Below, piece by piece: positions 41,808-51,433 of a stretch of 64,000 nt of DNA. Position numbers and translations under genes: made by a program. This stretch comes from Lacticaseibacillus hegangensis. GTDB lineage: Bacteria > Bacillota > Bacilli > Lactobacillales > Lactobacillaceae. The notes beneath the pieces were generated by a model. It made no database searches, was not told where the DNA came from, and saw only the letters and a list, made by a program, of their open reading frames with translations. The stretch is from assembly GCF_003946465.1 (NCBI RefSeq), contig NZ_RHOL01000007.1:1-64000 (forward strand). Reading direction: 5' to 3'. Numbering within the stretch: the stretch's first letter is position 1; each line of letters begins with the position of its first letter.

Positions 41808-42446
41808 ATGACAGCCGATTATCACACGTTGACTCGCGCCGCAGAGGCGGAGCAGGTGATCAAAAAATCTCGCTTCATCTGCGCGGTGGCGCCGATCAAA
41901 AGCGAAAAAGACGCACAGGCCTTCATCGCCGCCGTCGCTAAGGCGCATCCTAAGGCCAACCATCACGTCCCCGTCTACCTGCTGGGGGACGATGACCACA
42001 TCCAGCGGGCCAACGACGCTGGCGAGCCCGCCGGTACCGCAGGAGTGCCAATGCTGCGCACGCTTCAGGAAATGGGGCTTCACGATGTGGTCGCCGTGAC
42101 CACCCGGTACTTCGGCGGCATCAAACTGGGGGCCGGTGGGCTGATTCGAGCGTACGCCGGCAGCGTCACCGCAGCAGTCAAGCAGGCCGGCATCAGCCGG
42201 CGGCAAATGATGCGTGCGCTGACACTCAGCATGCCTTACGCCCAGCTCGACCGCGTGACTCACTGGCTGGGCGAACAAAGCCTCACCATCACCGCCACGG
42301 ACTATCAGGAACAAGTCACCGTGAGCGTCGCGGTGCCTGCAGCCCAGGCAGAACTAGTCAGCCGCGACCTTGTTGATTTGACAGCAGGCCAGGTGGTCCC
42401 TCAGCTCGGTGCCCTCAGCCCCCTACTGATCCCACAGCCACAATAA
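41808..42446 (+). CDS. yigZ: YigZ/IMPACT family protein (UPF0029)
   Basis: 212 residues: an IMPACT N-terminal domain (about 15-125) with the conserved DDDHIQRANDAGEPAGTAG and VAVTTRYFGGIKLGAGGLIRAY segments, plus a C-terminal ferredoxin-like DUF1949 domain (about 135-200). Bacterial function is not settled; eukaryotic IMPACT acts on translational control. The ATG at 41808 follows AAAAGGAG. It is divergent from comFA and ends at a shared bidirectional terminator. Confidence 0.9.
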   Translation: MTADYHTLTRAAEAEQVIKKSRFICAVAPIKSEKDAQAFIAAVAKAHPKANHHVPVYLLGDDDHIQRANDAGEPAGTAGVPMLRTLQEMGLHDVVAVTTRYFGGIKLGAGGLIRAYAGSVTAAVKQAGISRRQMMRALTLSMPYAQLDRVTHWLGEQSLTITATDYQEQVTVSVAVPAAQAELVSRDLVDLTAGQVVPQLGALSPLLIPQPQ

Positions 42447-42480
42447 AACCCCAGACAATGTTGAAATTGTCCGGGGTTTT
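42445..42480. terminator. Bidirectional terminator between yigZ and kup
   Basis: The AAAACCCC/GGGGTTTT outer stem and GACAAT/ATTGTC inner stem with one mismatch serve the plus-strand yigZ and the minus-strand kup. Confidence 0.9.
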
Positions 42481-42481
42481 C

Positions 42482-44599
42482 TCACTTCTCAGCGTCGTCG
42501 TCAGGCGCCTTGGGTTGAGGATTAATGATCTCCGTTTGCGTCTGGATTGGACTGTTTTTCACGCGGTCAACGGCTTTTAGCCGCATGGCCTTGGCATTCA
42601 TGATTTGGTGCTTGGAAAAAGCCACAGTGCGCGGCACGCTGATGAACAGCGGCACGGTTTCTTCCACGACATTGGCAAATTCAAGACCGTACCAGTTGGC
42701 CGGGCTTGTGGTGATGTTTTGCAGCCACAGGCGTCCGCCGATCAGTCTGCGCTGCCAGCCGGGAATGTTCTCCGTCGTCAGCAGGTTCTGGGCCTGTTCG
42801 CGGATGATGACAAACTTGAAGTCGCCCACGTTGCGGTTCTTGACGGTCGTGTACTTCGGCGTCTGCGGGTCGATGACCTTGGCGTTCAGCAAATCGTTAA
42901 TGATCTTGCGGATGTAGACATTCACGTGTTGCGACATCCGGAAGCCCAGGTAAATCTGCACTGAGATCACGTTGCGGGTATGCAGCATATCGACGGTGTA
43001 ACGCATTTCGACCGGCTTATCCGTTTCGTTGACGGTGACAAACCAGTAGACTTTGGCGCGTTTGGGCCGCTTATCCAAGATTGAGTACAGCGTCGAACGC
43101 TTCAACCGGTATCCCTGCTTGACCTTTGTCATGTAAACCAGGTTTGTCGTGTAGGTTGGAATTGACTCATCCGCTGACAACTCGGTCAGCTGGTCGACGT
43201 AATCCGTCAGGACGACGTACTCACTTTCGTCCTGGTAATGCTCTCGAATCTTATTGCCGAAGTACCAAACGACCATCATGGCCAAAATTAGCAGCATGAT
43301 GAACAGTGTGATGTACCCGCCATGAAGGAACTTGACCATGCTGGCCACCAGAAAGACAAATTCAATCATCCCAAAGAACCCGGCCACCAGTGCCGCGTAC
43401 AAACGGCGAATCTTCATGGACAGGAACTCGAACAGCAGCACGGTGGTCATCAGCATGGTAATGGTGATGGCAAGCCCGTATGCCGCCTCCATCGCTTTAG
43501 AGGTGCGGAAGAACCACACGACGCTCAAGGTGACTAGGCACAGAAACCAGTTCACAAACGCGATGTAAATCTGACTGCGCTCAGTTGAGGGGTGCTTGAT
43601 CGCCATCCGCGGCAAAAACTTCAGGCCAACGGCTTCGTGGACCAACGTGTAAGAGCCGGTGATCAAGGCCTGGGAAGCGATAATCGCTGCCATCGTGGCC
43701 AGTACGATGGCAAACGGCCGCAGCCCGCTGTTCAGCATCGTGTAAAAAGGGTTCAGGGTCGCCATCCCGGCGAATGCAGGATCTTGGTAGTGGCCAATCA
43801 GCCAAGCGCCTTGCCCAAAATAGTTCAGCATCAAGCAGAGATAGACAAATGGCCAGGTCGCGTAGATATTGTATTTACCCACGTGCCCCATGTCTGAGTA
43901 GAGCGCCTCAGCCCCGGTCGTGGCCAGGAAAATGCTCCCGAGCAGGAAAATGCCGACTTTATTCGCCGGTGAAAACAAGATCCGCACCGCGTAAACCGGA
44001 TTCAGAGCCTTGATGATCTCCAGGTGCCCCGTCATGTGAGTCAGCCCTGCAATGCCAAGAAACAGGAACCAAATCAGCATGATGGGACCAAAGGCATTGC
44101 CTAATTTGGCGGTGCCAAACCGTTGGATCATAAATAAGGTCAGCAAAACGACGCTGGTGATGACCAAAACAACCAGCTGGGAGTTGCTGAAGACGAAACT
44201 GCCAAAGCGCTGATTTTTCAGGCCTTCAAGGGCGGTGGTGACCGTGACCGCCGGCGTCAAGGTGCCGTCGGCCAGCAGGGCCGCGCCGCCAATCAAGGCA
44301 GGAATTGCCAACCAGGCGCCGCGCCGGCGCACCAGTGCATAAAGTGCAAAGATCCCGCCTTCACCGTTGTTATCAGCCTGCATCGCCAGCACCACATACT
44401 TAATGGTGGTGAGAATCATCAAGGTCCAAAAAATCAACGACACTGACCCGATAATGTAATCCGGCGTCAGCGCGCCCACTGAGCCTGCGTCCGCAATGAT
44501 CGCATTCATGACGTAGAGTGGAGAGGTCCCGATGTCGCCGTAAACGATCCCCAGTGTGATCAGCATGCCGACCAGTGACGCTTTTTTCTTCCGTGTCAT
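42482..44599 (-). CDS. kup: KUP-family potassium transporter
   Basis: 705 residues: about 12 membrane segments in the first 460 residues and a cytosolic C-terminal domain. The family signature [14 protein letters not shown] lies near residues 18-31. It imports potassium, probably with protons, and is important at low pH. A near-consensus promoter lies upstream, and no c-di-AMP riboswitch was recognised in the short leader. It is monocistronic. Confidence 0.95.
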   Translation of the reverse strand: MTRKKKASLVGMLITLGIVYGDIGTSPLYVMNAIIADAGSVGALTPDYIIGSVSLIFWTLMILTTIKYVVLAMQADNNGEGGIFALYALVRRRGAWLAIPALIGGAALLADGTLTPAVTVTTALEGLKNQRFGSFVFSNSQLVVLVITSVVLLTLFMIQRFGTAKLGNAFGPIMLIWFLFLGIAGLTHMTGHLEIIKALNPVYAVRILFSPANKVGIFLLGSIFLATTGAEALYSDMGHVGKYNIYATWPFVYLCLMLNYFGQGAWLIGHYQDPAFAGMATLNPFYTMLNSGLRPFAIVLATMAAIIASQALITGSYTLVHEAVGLKFLPRMAIKHPSTERSQIYIAFVNWFLCLVTLSVVWFFRTSKAMEAAYGLAITITMLMTTVLLFEFLSMKIRRLYAALVAGFFGMIEFVFLVASMVKFLHGGYITLFIMLLILAMMVVWYFGNKIREHYQDESEYVVLTDYVDQLTELSADESIPTYTTNLVYMTKVKQGYRLKRSTLYSILDKRPKRAKVYWFVTVNETDKPVEMRYTVDMLHTRNVISVQIYLGFRMSQHVNVYIRKIINDLLNAKVIDPQTPKYTTVKNRNVGDFKFVIIREQAQNLLTTENIPGWQRRLIGGRLWLQNITTSPANWYGLEFANVVEETVPLFISVPRTVAFSKHQIMNAKAMRLKAVDRVKNSPIQTQTEIINPQPKAPDDDAEK

Positions 44600-44654
44600 T
44601 ATTCTCTCCTTAGCAGCGGCGAACTGCCCGCCGCGTCTTAAGTGACTGTACGAA

Positions 44655-44684
44655 ATGATAATCCATTTCAGGGGGCAGCGTCAA
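44655..44684 (-). promoter_or_regulatory. kup promoter
   Basis: Minus strand: -35 TTGACG (44679-44684), 18-bp spacer, -10 TATCAT (44655-44660). Confidence 0.75.
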
Positions 44685-44702
44685 CTGAGACCCAATGGCG
44701 TC

Positions 44703-44740
44703 AAAAAAGCGGCCGCCATCGGGGGATGACGAGCCGCTTT
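44703..44740 (-). terminator. Terminator of rny
   Basis: An 8-bp stem AAAGCGGC/GCCGCTTT, with an inner part that can also pair, is followed by T residues on the minus strand, ten bases behind the stop. Confidence 0.85.
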
Positions 44741-44750
44741 TGGAATCCGG

Positions 44751-46319
44751 TCACTTAGCGTACTCAACGGTGCGCTTTTCCCGAATCACGGTCACCTTAA
44801 TGTGACCAGGATATTCAAGTTCTTTCTCAATGCGGTTGCGAATCTCGCGAGCCAAAACCACCGACTGCTCATCAGTTAGCTTATCCGGCTGAACGATCAC
44901 GCGAACCTCACGGCCGGCCTGAATCGCATACGACTGCGCCACACCGTCGAACGAGTTAGCAATGGCTTCGAGCTTTTCCAGCCGGTGGAGATAATTCTCC
45001 AGCGATTCGGAGCGGGCCCCGGGCCGCGCCGCCGAAATCGCGTCAGCCGCTGCAACCAACACCGCGATGACCGAAGTCGGCGCAACGTCGCCATGATGCG
45101 AGGCAATCGTGTTGATCACGACTTCTGGTTCTTTGTACTTTGTGGCCAGCTCAACGCCGATCTCAACGTGAGACCCGCCCACTTCACGGTCCTGAGCCTT
45201 ACCAATATCATGTAATAATCCTGCGCGTCTCGCTAAGTTGACATCTTCGCCGAGTTCTGCCGCCATGATTCCAGCCAGCTTGGCCACCTGAATCGAGTGA
45301 TCCAGGACGTTCTGCCCATAGCTGGTCCGGAAGTGCAAGCGGCCCAAGATCTTGATCAAGTCGGGGTGCATATTATGAATCCCGACATCAAAAATTGCCT
45401 GTTCCCCGATTTCACGAATGCGTTGATCCATTTCCTTGCGCGCCTTGTCGACCATTTCTTCAATGCGGGCAGGATGAATACGACCGTCCTGAATCAGTTT
45501 TTCAAGCGCCATCCGGGCGATTTCACGCCGAATCGGGTCAAACCCTGACAACACCACCGCTTCCGGTGTGTCATCGATGATCAAGTCGATCCCTGTCAGT
45601 GTTTCCAAAGTCCGGATATTGCGACCCTCACGGCCGATGATTCGACCCTTCATATCGTCGTTCGGCAGGGTAACTGTCGTGACCGTCGTTTCGGCGACCA
45701 CATCAGAGGCACTGCGCTGGATGGCATCGGCGATGAGCGACTTGGCCGTGCGGTCAGCCGTCTCCTTCGCCTCATCTTCACTTTCTTTGATCAGTGTGGC
45801 GCGTTCGTGCGCCAGTTCAGCCTTGGTTTCAGTGAGGACCTGGTCTTTCGCCTGCGCCTTGGTCAGGCCGGCGATACGTTCCAGCTCCTGCTGTTGTTTC
45901 AAAATAGTGGCGGTAATGTCTTCTTTTTTGGCATCCAATTGCTGCTGCCGGGCGTTTAATTCGCTCTCGCGCGCCGTCAGACTCTTTTCCTTTTGGTCAA
46001 GCGTATCATCACGGCGATCCAGCGCCTCTTCACGCTGCAAGACGCGATGTTCCGATTGCTGGACCTCACTGCGCCGATCCTTGAGTTCGGCTTCCACCTG
46101 AGTTTGGTACTGGTGGGCCTTTTCCCGCGCCGAAACAATTTTCTCTTTCTTGAGCGTTTCGGCCTCTTTTTTCGCGCTCTCAATGATTCCAGCAGCACTG
46201 TCATGTGCTTGATCCAAAGTCCGCTCATGGCTTCGTTTCTGAAGCCAGTTGCCAATCAACAATCCGAGCACCAAAGCGATGACGGCGAGGATCACTGAGA
46301 GCAAAATTCCTGAGCTCAT
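44751..46319 (-). CDS. rny: Ribonuclease Y
   Basis: Membrane-anchored endoribonuclease that starts mRNA decay. It has 522 residues: an N-terminal membrane helix (about 4-24), a long coiled coil (about 30-205), a KH domain (about 210-275, [19 protein letters not shown]) and an HD domain (about 335-430, [11 protein letters not shown]). Its own consensus promoter lies upstream. In related genomes recA normally sits directly before this gene; here it does not. Confidence 0.97.
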   Translation of the reverse strand: MSSGILLSVILAVIALVLGLLIGNWLQKRSHERTLDQAHDSAAGIIESAKKEAETLKKEKIVSAREKAHQYQTQVEAELKDRRSEVQQSEHRVLQREEALDRRDDTLDQKEKSLTARESELNARQQQLDAKKEDITATILKQQQELERIAGLTKAQAKDQVLTETKAELAHERATLIKESEDEAKETADRTAKSLIADAIQRSASDVVAETTVTTVTLPNDDMKGRIIGREGRNIRTLETLTGIDLIIDDTPEAVVLSGFDPIRREIARMALEKLIQDGRIHPARIEEMVDKARKEMDQRIREIGEQAIFDVGIHNMHPDLIKILGRLHFRTSYGQNVLDHSIQVAKLAGIMAAELGEDVNLARRAGLLHDIGKAQDREVGGSHVEIGVELATKYKEPEVVINTIASHHGDVAPTSVIAVLVAAADAISAARPGARSESLENYLHRLEKLEAIANSFDGVAQSYAIQAGREVRVIVQPDKLTDEQSVVLAREIRNRIEKELEYPGHIKVTVIREKRTVEYAK

Positions 46320-46386
46320 CTTTTCACCTCCGCATCATCAAATGGTTTCACGATGCTATTAATATTTACAATTTGACACAATGTTG

Positions 46387-46415
46387 ATTGTAGCGGTTAG
46401 GGCCTGTGGTGTCAA
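46387..46415 (-). promoter_or_regulatory. rny promoter
   Basis: Minus strand: perfect -35 TTGACA (46410-46415), 17-bp spacer, -10 TACAAT (46387-46392). It is followed by a GGAGGTG ribosome site. Confidence 0.88.
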
Positions 46416-46442
46416 CTTGATGAAAGCGCGTCAACCCTACGC

Positions 46443-46475
46443 AAAAGCGGGTTTGCCAACGTGGCAGACCCGCTT
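46443..46475 (-). terminator. Terminator of cinA
   Basis: A fourteen-pair stem with one weak pair (46445-46458 with 46462-46475, three-base loop) ends in TTTT on the minus strand, 22 bp behind cinA. Confidence 0.88.
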
Positions 46476-46497
46476 CAAAAAAGGTTTAACCGGTGAT

Positions 46498-47754
46498 TTA
46501 ACCTTGTTTTTCAGTCGCTTGCAGAAAACGTAAGAGCGTGAATAAACCGGCTTTGACCGCGCGCCCGCGCACGGCGGCCCGACTACCCGGGAAATGATGC
46601 AGGGCCGCGACGGCCGGCTGACCTTTAGCGGCCAACCCGATCCATACCGTCCCCGCCTCGATGCCGTCGCTCGGCCCAGGCCCGGCGACCCCCGTGAAGC
46701 TGATCGCCACGTCAGCTGAGGCCTGCTTGAGCGCCCCTTCCGCCATCGCCTTGGCGGTGTACTCGCTGACGGCACCGGCCCGGTCGATTGCACTCTGATC
46801 TAGCTGCAGAAACTTGGCCTTGGTGCGGTTGGCATAGGTGACAAAGCCGCCTTTGAACCACGCCGAAACCCCGGGAATGTCGGCCAGCGCCGCTTGAAAG
46901 GCCCCTGCGGTTAAGCTCTCCGCCGCCGTCACCGCCACCTTCTCACGGGCCAGAGCGCGGACCACCTCGGCGGCCAAACTGTTATTGTCGCCATAACCGT
47001 AGAAGAACTCGCCTAGCCGCGCCTGCACCGCGCGTTCAAGCGGATCCAGCAGCGCCGTGGCGGCCTGCTCTGATTTGGCCTTGGCCGTCAGACGCAGCGT
47101 CACCTCGTAAGGCTTGATATAGGTGGCCAACGTTGGGTTGGTCTGCGCGGCGATGAGGTCCGCCAGCTCAGTCACCACCTGCGACTCACCAATGCCAAAG
47201 AAGCGCAGCACCCGCGACACCATCACCTCGCCTTCGCCCTGACTTTTCAGCAGCAGCGGCACCAGGGCGTTTAACACCATCGGCTCAAACTCACGCGGCG
47301 GCCCAGGCAGCAGCACGTAGGTCCGCCCCTGCTGTTCCAGCACGGCGCCAACAGCTAGGCCGACGGCATTTGTCAGCACCGTTGCCCCGGCCGGATACAT
47401 GGCTTGCAGGCGATTGTTGGCAGTCATTTCGTGGTGCTGCTGCTTGGCGTAAGCCTTGAGCTTGGCCATCGCCGGTGCGTCTTCGACCAGCGCCACACCG
47501 AGGTGCTTGGCCAGTGTCTGCTTGGACAAGTCATCGGGTGTCGGCCCCAGCCCGCCCAAGACAAAAATCATGTCCGCACGGCTTTCGGCAAGCGCGATTG
47601 CCGCCTCCAGCCGCTCGGGATTGTCGCCAACGACTTGCTGATTAAGGCTGTCGATGCCCAGCTCGCTGAGTTGCTTGGCCAAAAACGCCCCATTCGTGTT
47701 GGTGATTTGGCCCAGCAGCATCTCCGTTCCGACTGCGATCAATTCTGCGTTCAT
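46498..47754 (-). CDS. cinA: CinA family protein (competence/damage-inducible)
   Basis: 418 residues: an N-terminal molybdopterin-binding-like domain (about 1-170; ELIAVGTEMLLGQITNTN, FVLGGLGPTPDDLSKQ) and a C-terminal CinA domain (about 255-415; VTAAESLTAGAFQAALADIPG, VAGPGPSDG). CinA proteins have NMN deamidase and ADP-ribose pyrophosphatase activity, and in streptococci the gene is co-transcribed with recA. The ATG at 47754 follows AAAGGAC. Here a terminator follows and rny, not recA, is next. Confidence 0.94.
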   Translation of the reverse strand: MNAELIAVGTEMLLGQITNTNGAFLAKQLSELGIDSLNQQVVGDNPERLEAAIALAESRADMIFVLGGLGPTPDDLSKQTLAKHLGVALVEDAPAMAKLKAYAKQQHHEMTANNRLQAMYPAGATVLTNAVGLAVGAVLEQQGRTYVLLPGPPREFEPMVLNALVPLLLKSQGEGEVMVSRVLRFFGIGESQVVTELADLIAAQTNPTLATYIKPYEVTLRLTAKAKSEQAATALLDPLERAVQARLGEFFYGYGDNNSLAAEVVRALAREKVAVTAAESLTAGAFQAALADIPGVSAWFKGGFVTYANRTKAKFLQLDQSAIDRAGAVSEYTAKAMAEGALKQASADVAISFTGVAGPGPSDGIEAGTVWIGLAAKGQPAVAALHHFPGSRAAVRGRAVKAGLFTLLRFLQATEKQG

Positions 47755-47782
47755 AACATTGGTCCTTTCTGTCCGTACAGAC

Positions 47783-47809
47783 AACAAAGCCCGCAGTAAG
47801 CTGCGGGCT
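47783..47809 (-). terminator. Terminator-like hairpin behind pgsA
   Basis: A perfect 9-bp stem (47788-47796 with 47801-47809, TAAG loop) is followed by TTGTTGT on the minus strand. It lies between pgsA and cinA. cinA has no clear promoter of its own, so readthrough is likely. Confidence 0.75.
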
Positions 47810-47814
47810 GCAAG

Positions 47815-48390
47815 TTATTTACCAAAAGAGTCGGCGAAGACCCCACGATTTTTGTAAAAGTATTCGATTCCTGAGTACAAGGTGAAGAGCACAGCGAGGT
47901 AAAACAGAATTTCACCCAAGGGGAAGCTCAGCCCGAAGTTATTGAGAAACAGGCAGATGATGGCCAAGTCCTGGGTGACGGTCTTGATCTTACCCGGCCA
48001 AGCCGCGGCCAGCACCTCGCCTTCGTTGGACAGCAGCAATCTCAGTCCCGTTACAGCAAGCTCCCGCCAGAGAATGACTGCAGTGCCCCAGGCCGGCACG
48101 ATGCCAGCTGCCGTGAGAAAGATGAAGGCGGTCATCACCAGCAGTTTATCCGCCAGCGGATCGGCAAATTTACCAAAATTCGTGACCAAGTGGCGTGCCC
48201 GAGCGATTTTACCATCGGCCAAGTCGGTGAGGGTCGCCGCGATAAAAATGATAGTGGCAACTAGGTACGACCAAGAGAGCTGGCTCGCGCCAACGGCAAA
48301 ACTGCCCGCCGGCCAGCCCATGACCAGCAAAATCGTAAAGACCGGGATCAGGATTATCCGAAGCATCGTTAATTTGTTTGGTAAGTTCAC
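47815..48390 (-). CDS. pgsA: CDP-diacylglycerol-glycerol-3-phosphate 3-phosphatidyltransferase
   Basis: Membrane enzyme for phosphatidylglycerol-phosphate synthesis, 191 residues. The CDP-alcohol phosphotransferase motif D-G-x2-A-R-x8-G-x3-D-x3-D spans about 59-81 (DGKIARAR...GKFADPLAD). About five hydrophobic segments are visible. It overlaps rodZ by four bases and is coupled to it. Confidence 0.96.
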   Translation of the reverse strand: MNLPNKLTMLRIILIPVFTILLVMGWPAGSFAVGASQLSWSYLVATIIFIAATLTDLADGKIARARHLVTNFGKFADPLADKLLVMTAFIFLTAAGIVPAWGTAVILWRELAVTGLRLLLSNEGEVLAAAWPGKIKTVTQDLAIICLFLNNFGLSFPLGEILFYLAVLFTLYSGIEYFYKNRGVFADSFGK

Positions 48391-49319
48391 TGCACGTTCC
48401 CACTTTCTGACGAGCTGCTTGATGCGGCCGTGAAGGTCACCGTCCGCACGACACTAGTTGTGGTCGTGCCCAAGTCAACCTTTTTGTCGTTCAACGTGAT
48501 GGTCGTTTTCGGCATGTTGCCGGAGTTGACAGCAAAACTGGTCGTGCCGTCTGGCAAGTCTACCGTGTGCTCACTGCCTGGCTGAACCGTCCCCTGCCAG
48601 GTCACCGCATTGTTGACGTAGACGGCGACCCAGGCTGCAGCATCAGTGGCCGCAACTTTGATGGTGTTGCCACTGGCCGGCAGATTAGTGACCGTGGCGG
48701 TCTGTCTTGTCGTGGAGACGTCAGCCACCGCGATCTTCAGGCTGCCGTTCTTCTTGCTTGATTTTTTCGTCTTTTTACTGCTTGACTTTGCCTTACTGGA
48801 CGTCGAGCTGGCCTTTTGACTGCTGCTGGACGCCTTCTTGCTGCTAGAAGCCTTTTTGCTACTCGAGACCGACACATTGTCGTTGGTCGGAATCGTCTCT
48901 TTCGGCTGGGTGCTTGAGTAATGCCACATCACCAGGTAGGCCCCCACAATAATCACAATCGCGAGTGCCGCGATGGCAATGGGCCAGGCATGCTGACGCA
49001 GCTTATTGACTGGTGAGTTTTCTGCGGTCCGTTCGCTGCGGGTCCGGTTTTCAACCGATTGTTCAACATATTCCTGAGGCTGTGTGTCAGGAATGTCTTG
49101 CTGAAATTGTGTCAGCAGCGCGTCGGCATCAAGGCCAACCGTCTCAGCGTACTGCTTGATAAATGCCCGGACGTAGAAATCGCCTGGAAGCGCGTCAAAA
49201 TTGCCCTCTTCGATCGCGATCAAATAACGCTTTTGGATCTTGGTGATCTGCTGAAGGTCGTCAAGGGTATAGCCCTTTTCAATTCTGGCGGTACGCAGTT
49301 TTTGCCCAATTTCGTCCAT
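48387..49319 (-). CDS. rodZ: RodZ-like HTH and membrane protein
   Basis: 310 residues: an N-terminal HTH_25 domain (1-75, MDEIGQKLRTARIEKGYTLDDL), TM helix 111-132, a striking Ser/Lys low-complexity stretch (151-190) and a C-terminal DUF4115 beta domain (about 193-290). RodZ links MreB-type elongation machinery to the membrane in rods. The gene is ahead of pgsA with its own extended -10 promoter. The low-complexity part probably works as a flexible wall-spanning linker. Confidence 0.9.
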   Translation of the reverse strand: MDEIGQKLRTARIEKGYTLDDLQQITKIQKRYLIAIEEGNFDALPGDFYVRAFIKQYAETVGLDADALLTQFQQDIPDTQPQEYVEQSVENRTRSERTAENSPVNKLRQHAWPIAIAALAIVIIVGAYLVMWHYSSTQPKETIPTNDNVSVSSSKKASSSKKASSSSQKASSTSSKAKSSSKKTKKSSKKNGSLKIAVADVSTTRQTATVTNLPASGNTIKVAATDAAAWVAVYVNNAVTWQGTVQPGSEHTVDLPDGTTSFAVNSGNMPKTTITLNDKKVDLGTTTTSVVRTVTFTAASSSSSESGNVQ

Positions 49320-49358
49320 TTGTTTTCTTCACCCGCTAGTTTATTATTGACTGTTTTC

Positions 49359-49387
49359 AGTATAGCATGAATAAACTGCTACATGAA
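49359..49387 (-). promoter_or_regulatory. rodZ-pgsA promoter
   Basis: Minus strand: TTCATG (49382-49387), 17-bp spacer and an extended -10 TGCTATACT (TATACT at 49359-49364). Confidence 0.6.
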
Positions 49388-49406
49388 TTAAGAAATAGTT
49401 GCGTTG

Positions 49407-50132
49407 CTAACGCAGCCAACCGCCCGTCACATATAGTGTCTGGCCGGTGAGATAGGCCGCTTCTTGACTGCATAAACTGGCCACATAGTAGCTGATATCT
49501 GCAGGCGCCGCAAACCTGCCCGCCGGGATCTCCGCTTGCACGGCGGCAAGAGCAGGCGCATCAAACATTTTGTTCATCTTGGTGGCAACGGCCCCAGGCG
49601 CCACCACGTTGACGGTGATGCCAAGGCTCGCGACCTCTTTGGCGTAAGCCCGCACAAAGGCGGACTGCGCCCCCTTCACTGTGCTGTATGCCACTTCCAT
49701 GGCGGAGCCTGACCCACCGTAAACCGAGCCGATAAAAATGATCCGGCCATGACCTGAAACTGACAATTTAGCCTGGAGCTTAGTTAGCAAAACCATCGGC
49801 GTCAGTAAATGAACCTGCATCAAGGTGGTCAGCTCGGGCACAGTCGTTTCCTGGAACAGGTGGTAGTAAGTCATCCCCGCTGCAAAAATTACGGCGTCGA
49901 CACTGAACAGTTGATCCGTCAGCTGGTCAAGATGCATTTCATCGGTCAGATCGTACTGCACTTTCAGAAAATCTTGTTTGGGATAAGCCGTGGTCAACTC
50001 GGCCACCAACGCGGTCACTGGCGCCTCGTGCTGGTCGTAGTGGAGATACAGCGACCACCCCTGCGCCGCCAGCCGCTTGGCACACGCGCCACCGATGTCA
50101 CCACTGGCCCCGATAATTAATGCAAAACTCAT
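49407..50132 (-). CDS. ymfI: YmfI-type short-chain dehydrogenase (EF-P 5-aminopentanone reductase)
   Basis: 241-residue SDR: NAD(P)-binding GASGDIGGACAKRL (8-21), the catalytic Ser, then Tyr-x3-Lys in AYSTVKGAQSAF, and NVVAPGAVATKM. In Bacillus YmfI reduces the 5-aminopentanone on Lys32 of elongation factor P. The position behind ymfF-ymfH is the conserved one and supports that assignment. It overlaps ymfH by four bases. A short hairpin covers its stop codon (49400-49414). Confidence 0.88.
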   Translation of the reverse strand: MSFALIIGASGDIGGACAKRLAAQGWSLYLHYDQHEAPVTALVAELTTAYPKQDFLKVQYDLTDEMHLDQLTDQLFSVDAVIFAAGMTYYHLFQETTVPELTTLMQVHLLTPMVLLTKLQAKLSVSGHGRIIFIGSVYGGSGSAMEVAYSTVKGAQSAFVRAYAKEVASLGITVNVVAPGAVATKMNKMFDAPALAAVQAEIPAGRFAAPADISYYVASLCSQEAAYLTGQTLYVTGGWLR

Positions 50133-51433
50133 GCTTGAGCCTCCGGACGAACGTGAAAGACGGAAACGGCGTCTACATCGAAGAAACTAGCCGCGACCCG
50201 TTTGACGTCATCGAGGGTCAACGACTTCAGGGTCTCGACCACTTCAAACGCGTTTAAGGCGTTGAAGCTCTGAGACGACAGCTGGTTGGCCGTTTGCTCC
50301 AAGGAGTTCAGGGACATGTAATACTTACCCAAGGCGGCCTGGAGGATCCGCTGAAAGCGCGCCTCAGTGAGGGCGGGCTGATCCGCGCCGCGGGCGATCA
50401 CTGAAGCGACCGCATCGGAGAATGCGGACGGATCGTCGGCATCCCCGGTGATCGTCGCGTAATTGAAGGTGCGACCAGCGATGTAATCCGCCGCGAAGGA
50501 GTCGTCCACCAGCCCGTCGTCGTACCACTTTTGATAAAGCGGCGAGGAGTCGCCAAAAATCATCTCCAGCAGCACCTCAATGGCCAGCTTATACTTGGTG
50601 CCTTCAAGATCCCCCTGCGCATCAATCTGGCCCTTGATACCGATGGCACTTTTTGGTCGGATCACCGGCAAATCTGCCGCCCGGTAAGGCAAAATGGTGC
50701 TGAGGTCGCCGTCGAAGCCGACGCCGCGCACGATTGGCGTAGCCGGCGCAAAGGTCTTGGCCGCTTGGTTATCGGCAATGTGCGCGAGGACGCGCTCAGG
50801 GTCAAAGTTACCCACCAGTGTCAGGGTCATGTTGATTGGCTGATAAAAGGTGCGATAGGCCTGATATAGCCGCTCCGGGGTGATCTGCGCAATCGAGGCG
50901 ATGGTCCCGGTCACGTCTCTGGCCACCGGATGATTCGGGTACAAATTTCCCAAGATCCCGTAGTACAACAACCAGCCGGGATCATCTTGGTACATCTGGA
51001 TCTCCTGGCCAATAATGCCGCGCTCTTTGGCCACCGTTTGGTCGGAGAAATATGGCGCCTGAACAAAATCCAGCAGCGTCGTCAGGTTCTCAGTCAGCTG
51101 AGTCGACGTCGAGAACAAGTACGCGGTACTGGTCGCGCCGGTAAACGCGTTAGCTGAGGCGCCGGTTTGCCCGAACAAATCAAACGCGTCGTGATCCTCC
51201 TTCTCAAACAGCTTGTGCTCGAGAAAATGAGCGATGCCTTCCGGGTCCTCTACCATTTCAGTAGCCCCGGCCGGCTGGTAGCGCACATCAATGCCGCCGT
51301 AATCGACCGCAAAAAGCGCGTAACTTTGATGATACGCTGGCCGCGGAACAAGCAGCACGCGCAGCCCATTAGCCAGCGTCTGCGTGACCAAGGTTTCTTG
51401 GACGGCCGGATACTCGGTTTGATTCAATGCCAT
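50129..51433 (-). CDS. ymfH: YmfH-like M16 family metallopeptidase
   Basis: 434 residues of the pitrilysin/M16 fold. The inverted zinc motif HxxEH is intact as HFLEH (69-73), with the downstream Glu in the RGIIGQEIQMYQDDP region. It pairs with the adjacent YmfF, which lacks the motif, as in two-chain M16B peptidases. The substrate is unknown; the pair may act on peptides at or near the membrane. Its start overlaps the ymfF stop. Confidence 0.9.
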   Translation of the reverse strand: MALNQTEYPAVQETLVTQTLANGLRVLLVPRPAYHQSYALFAVDYGGIDVRYQPAGATEMVEDPEGIAHFLEHKLFEKEDHDAFDLFGQTGASANAFTGATSTAYLFSTSTQLTENLTTLLDFVQAPYFSDQTVAKERGIIGQEIQMYQDDPGWLLYYGILGNLYPNHPVARDVTGTIASIAQITPERLYQAYRTFYQPINMTLTLVGNFDPERVLAHIADNQAAKTFAPATPIVRGVGFDGDLSTILPYRAADLPVIRPKSAIGIKGQIDAQGDLEGTKYKLAIEVLLEMIFGDSSPLYQKWYDDGLVDDSFAADYIAGRTFNYATITGDADDPSAFSDAVASVIARGADQPALTEARFQRILQAALGKYYMSLNSLEQTANQLSSQSFNALNAFEVVETLKSLTLDDVKRVAASFFDVDAVSVFHVRPEAQA

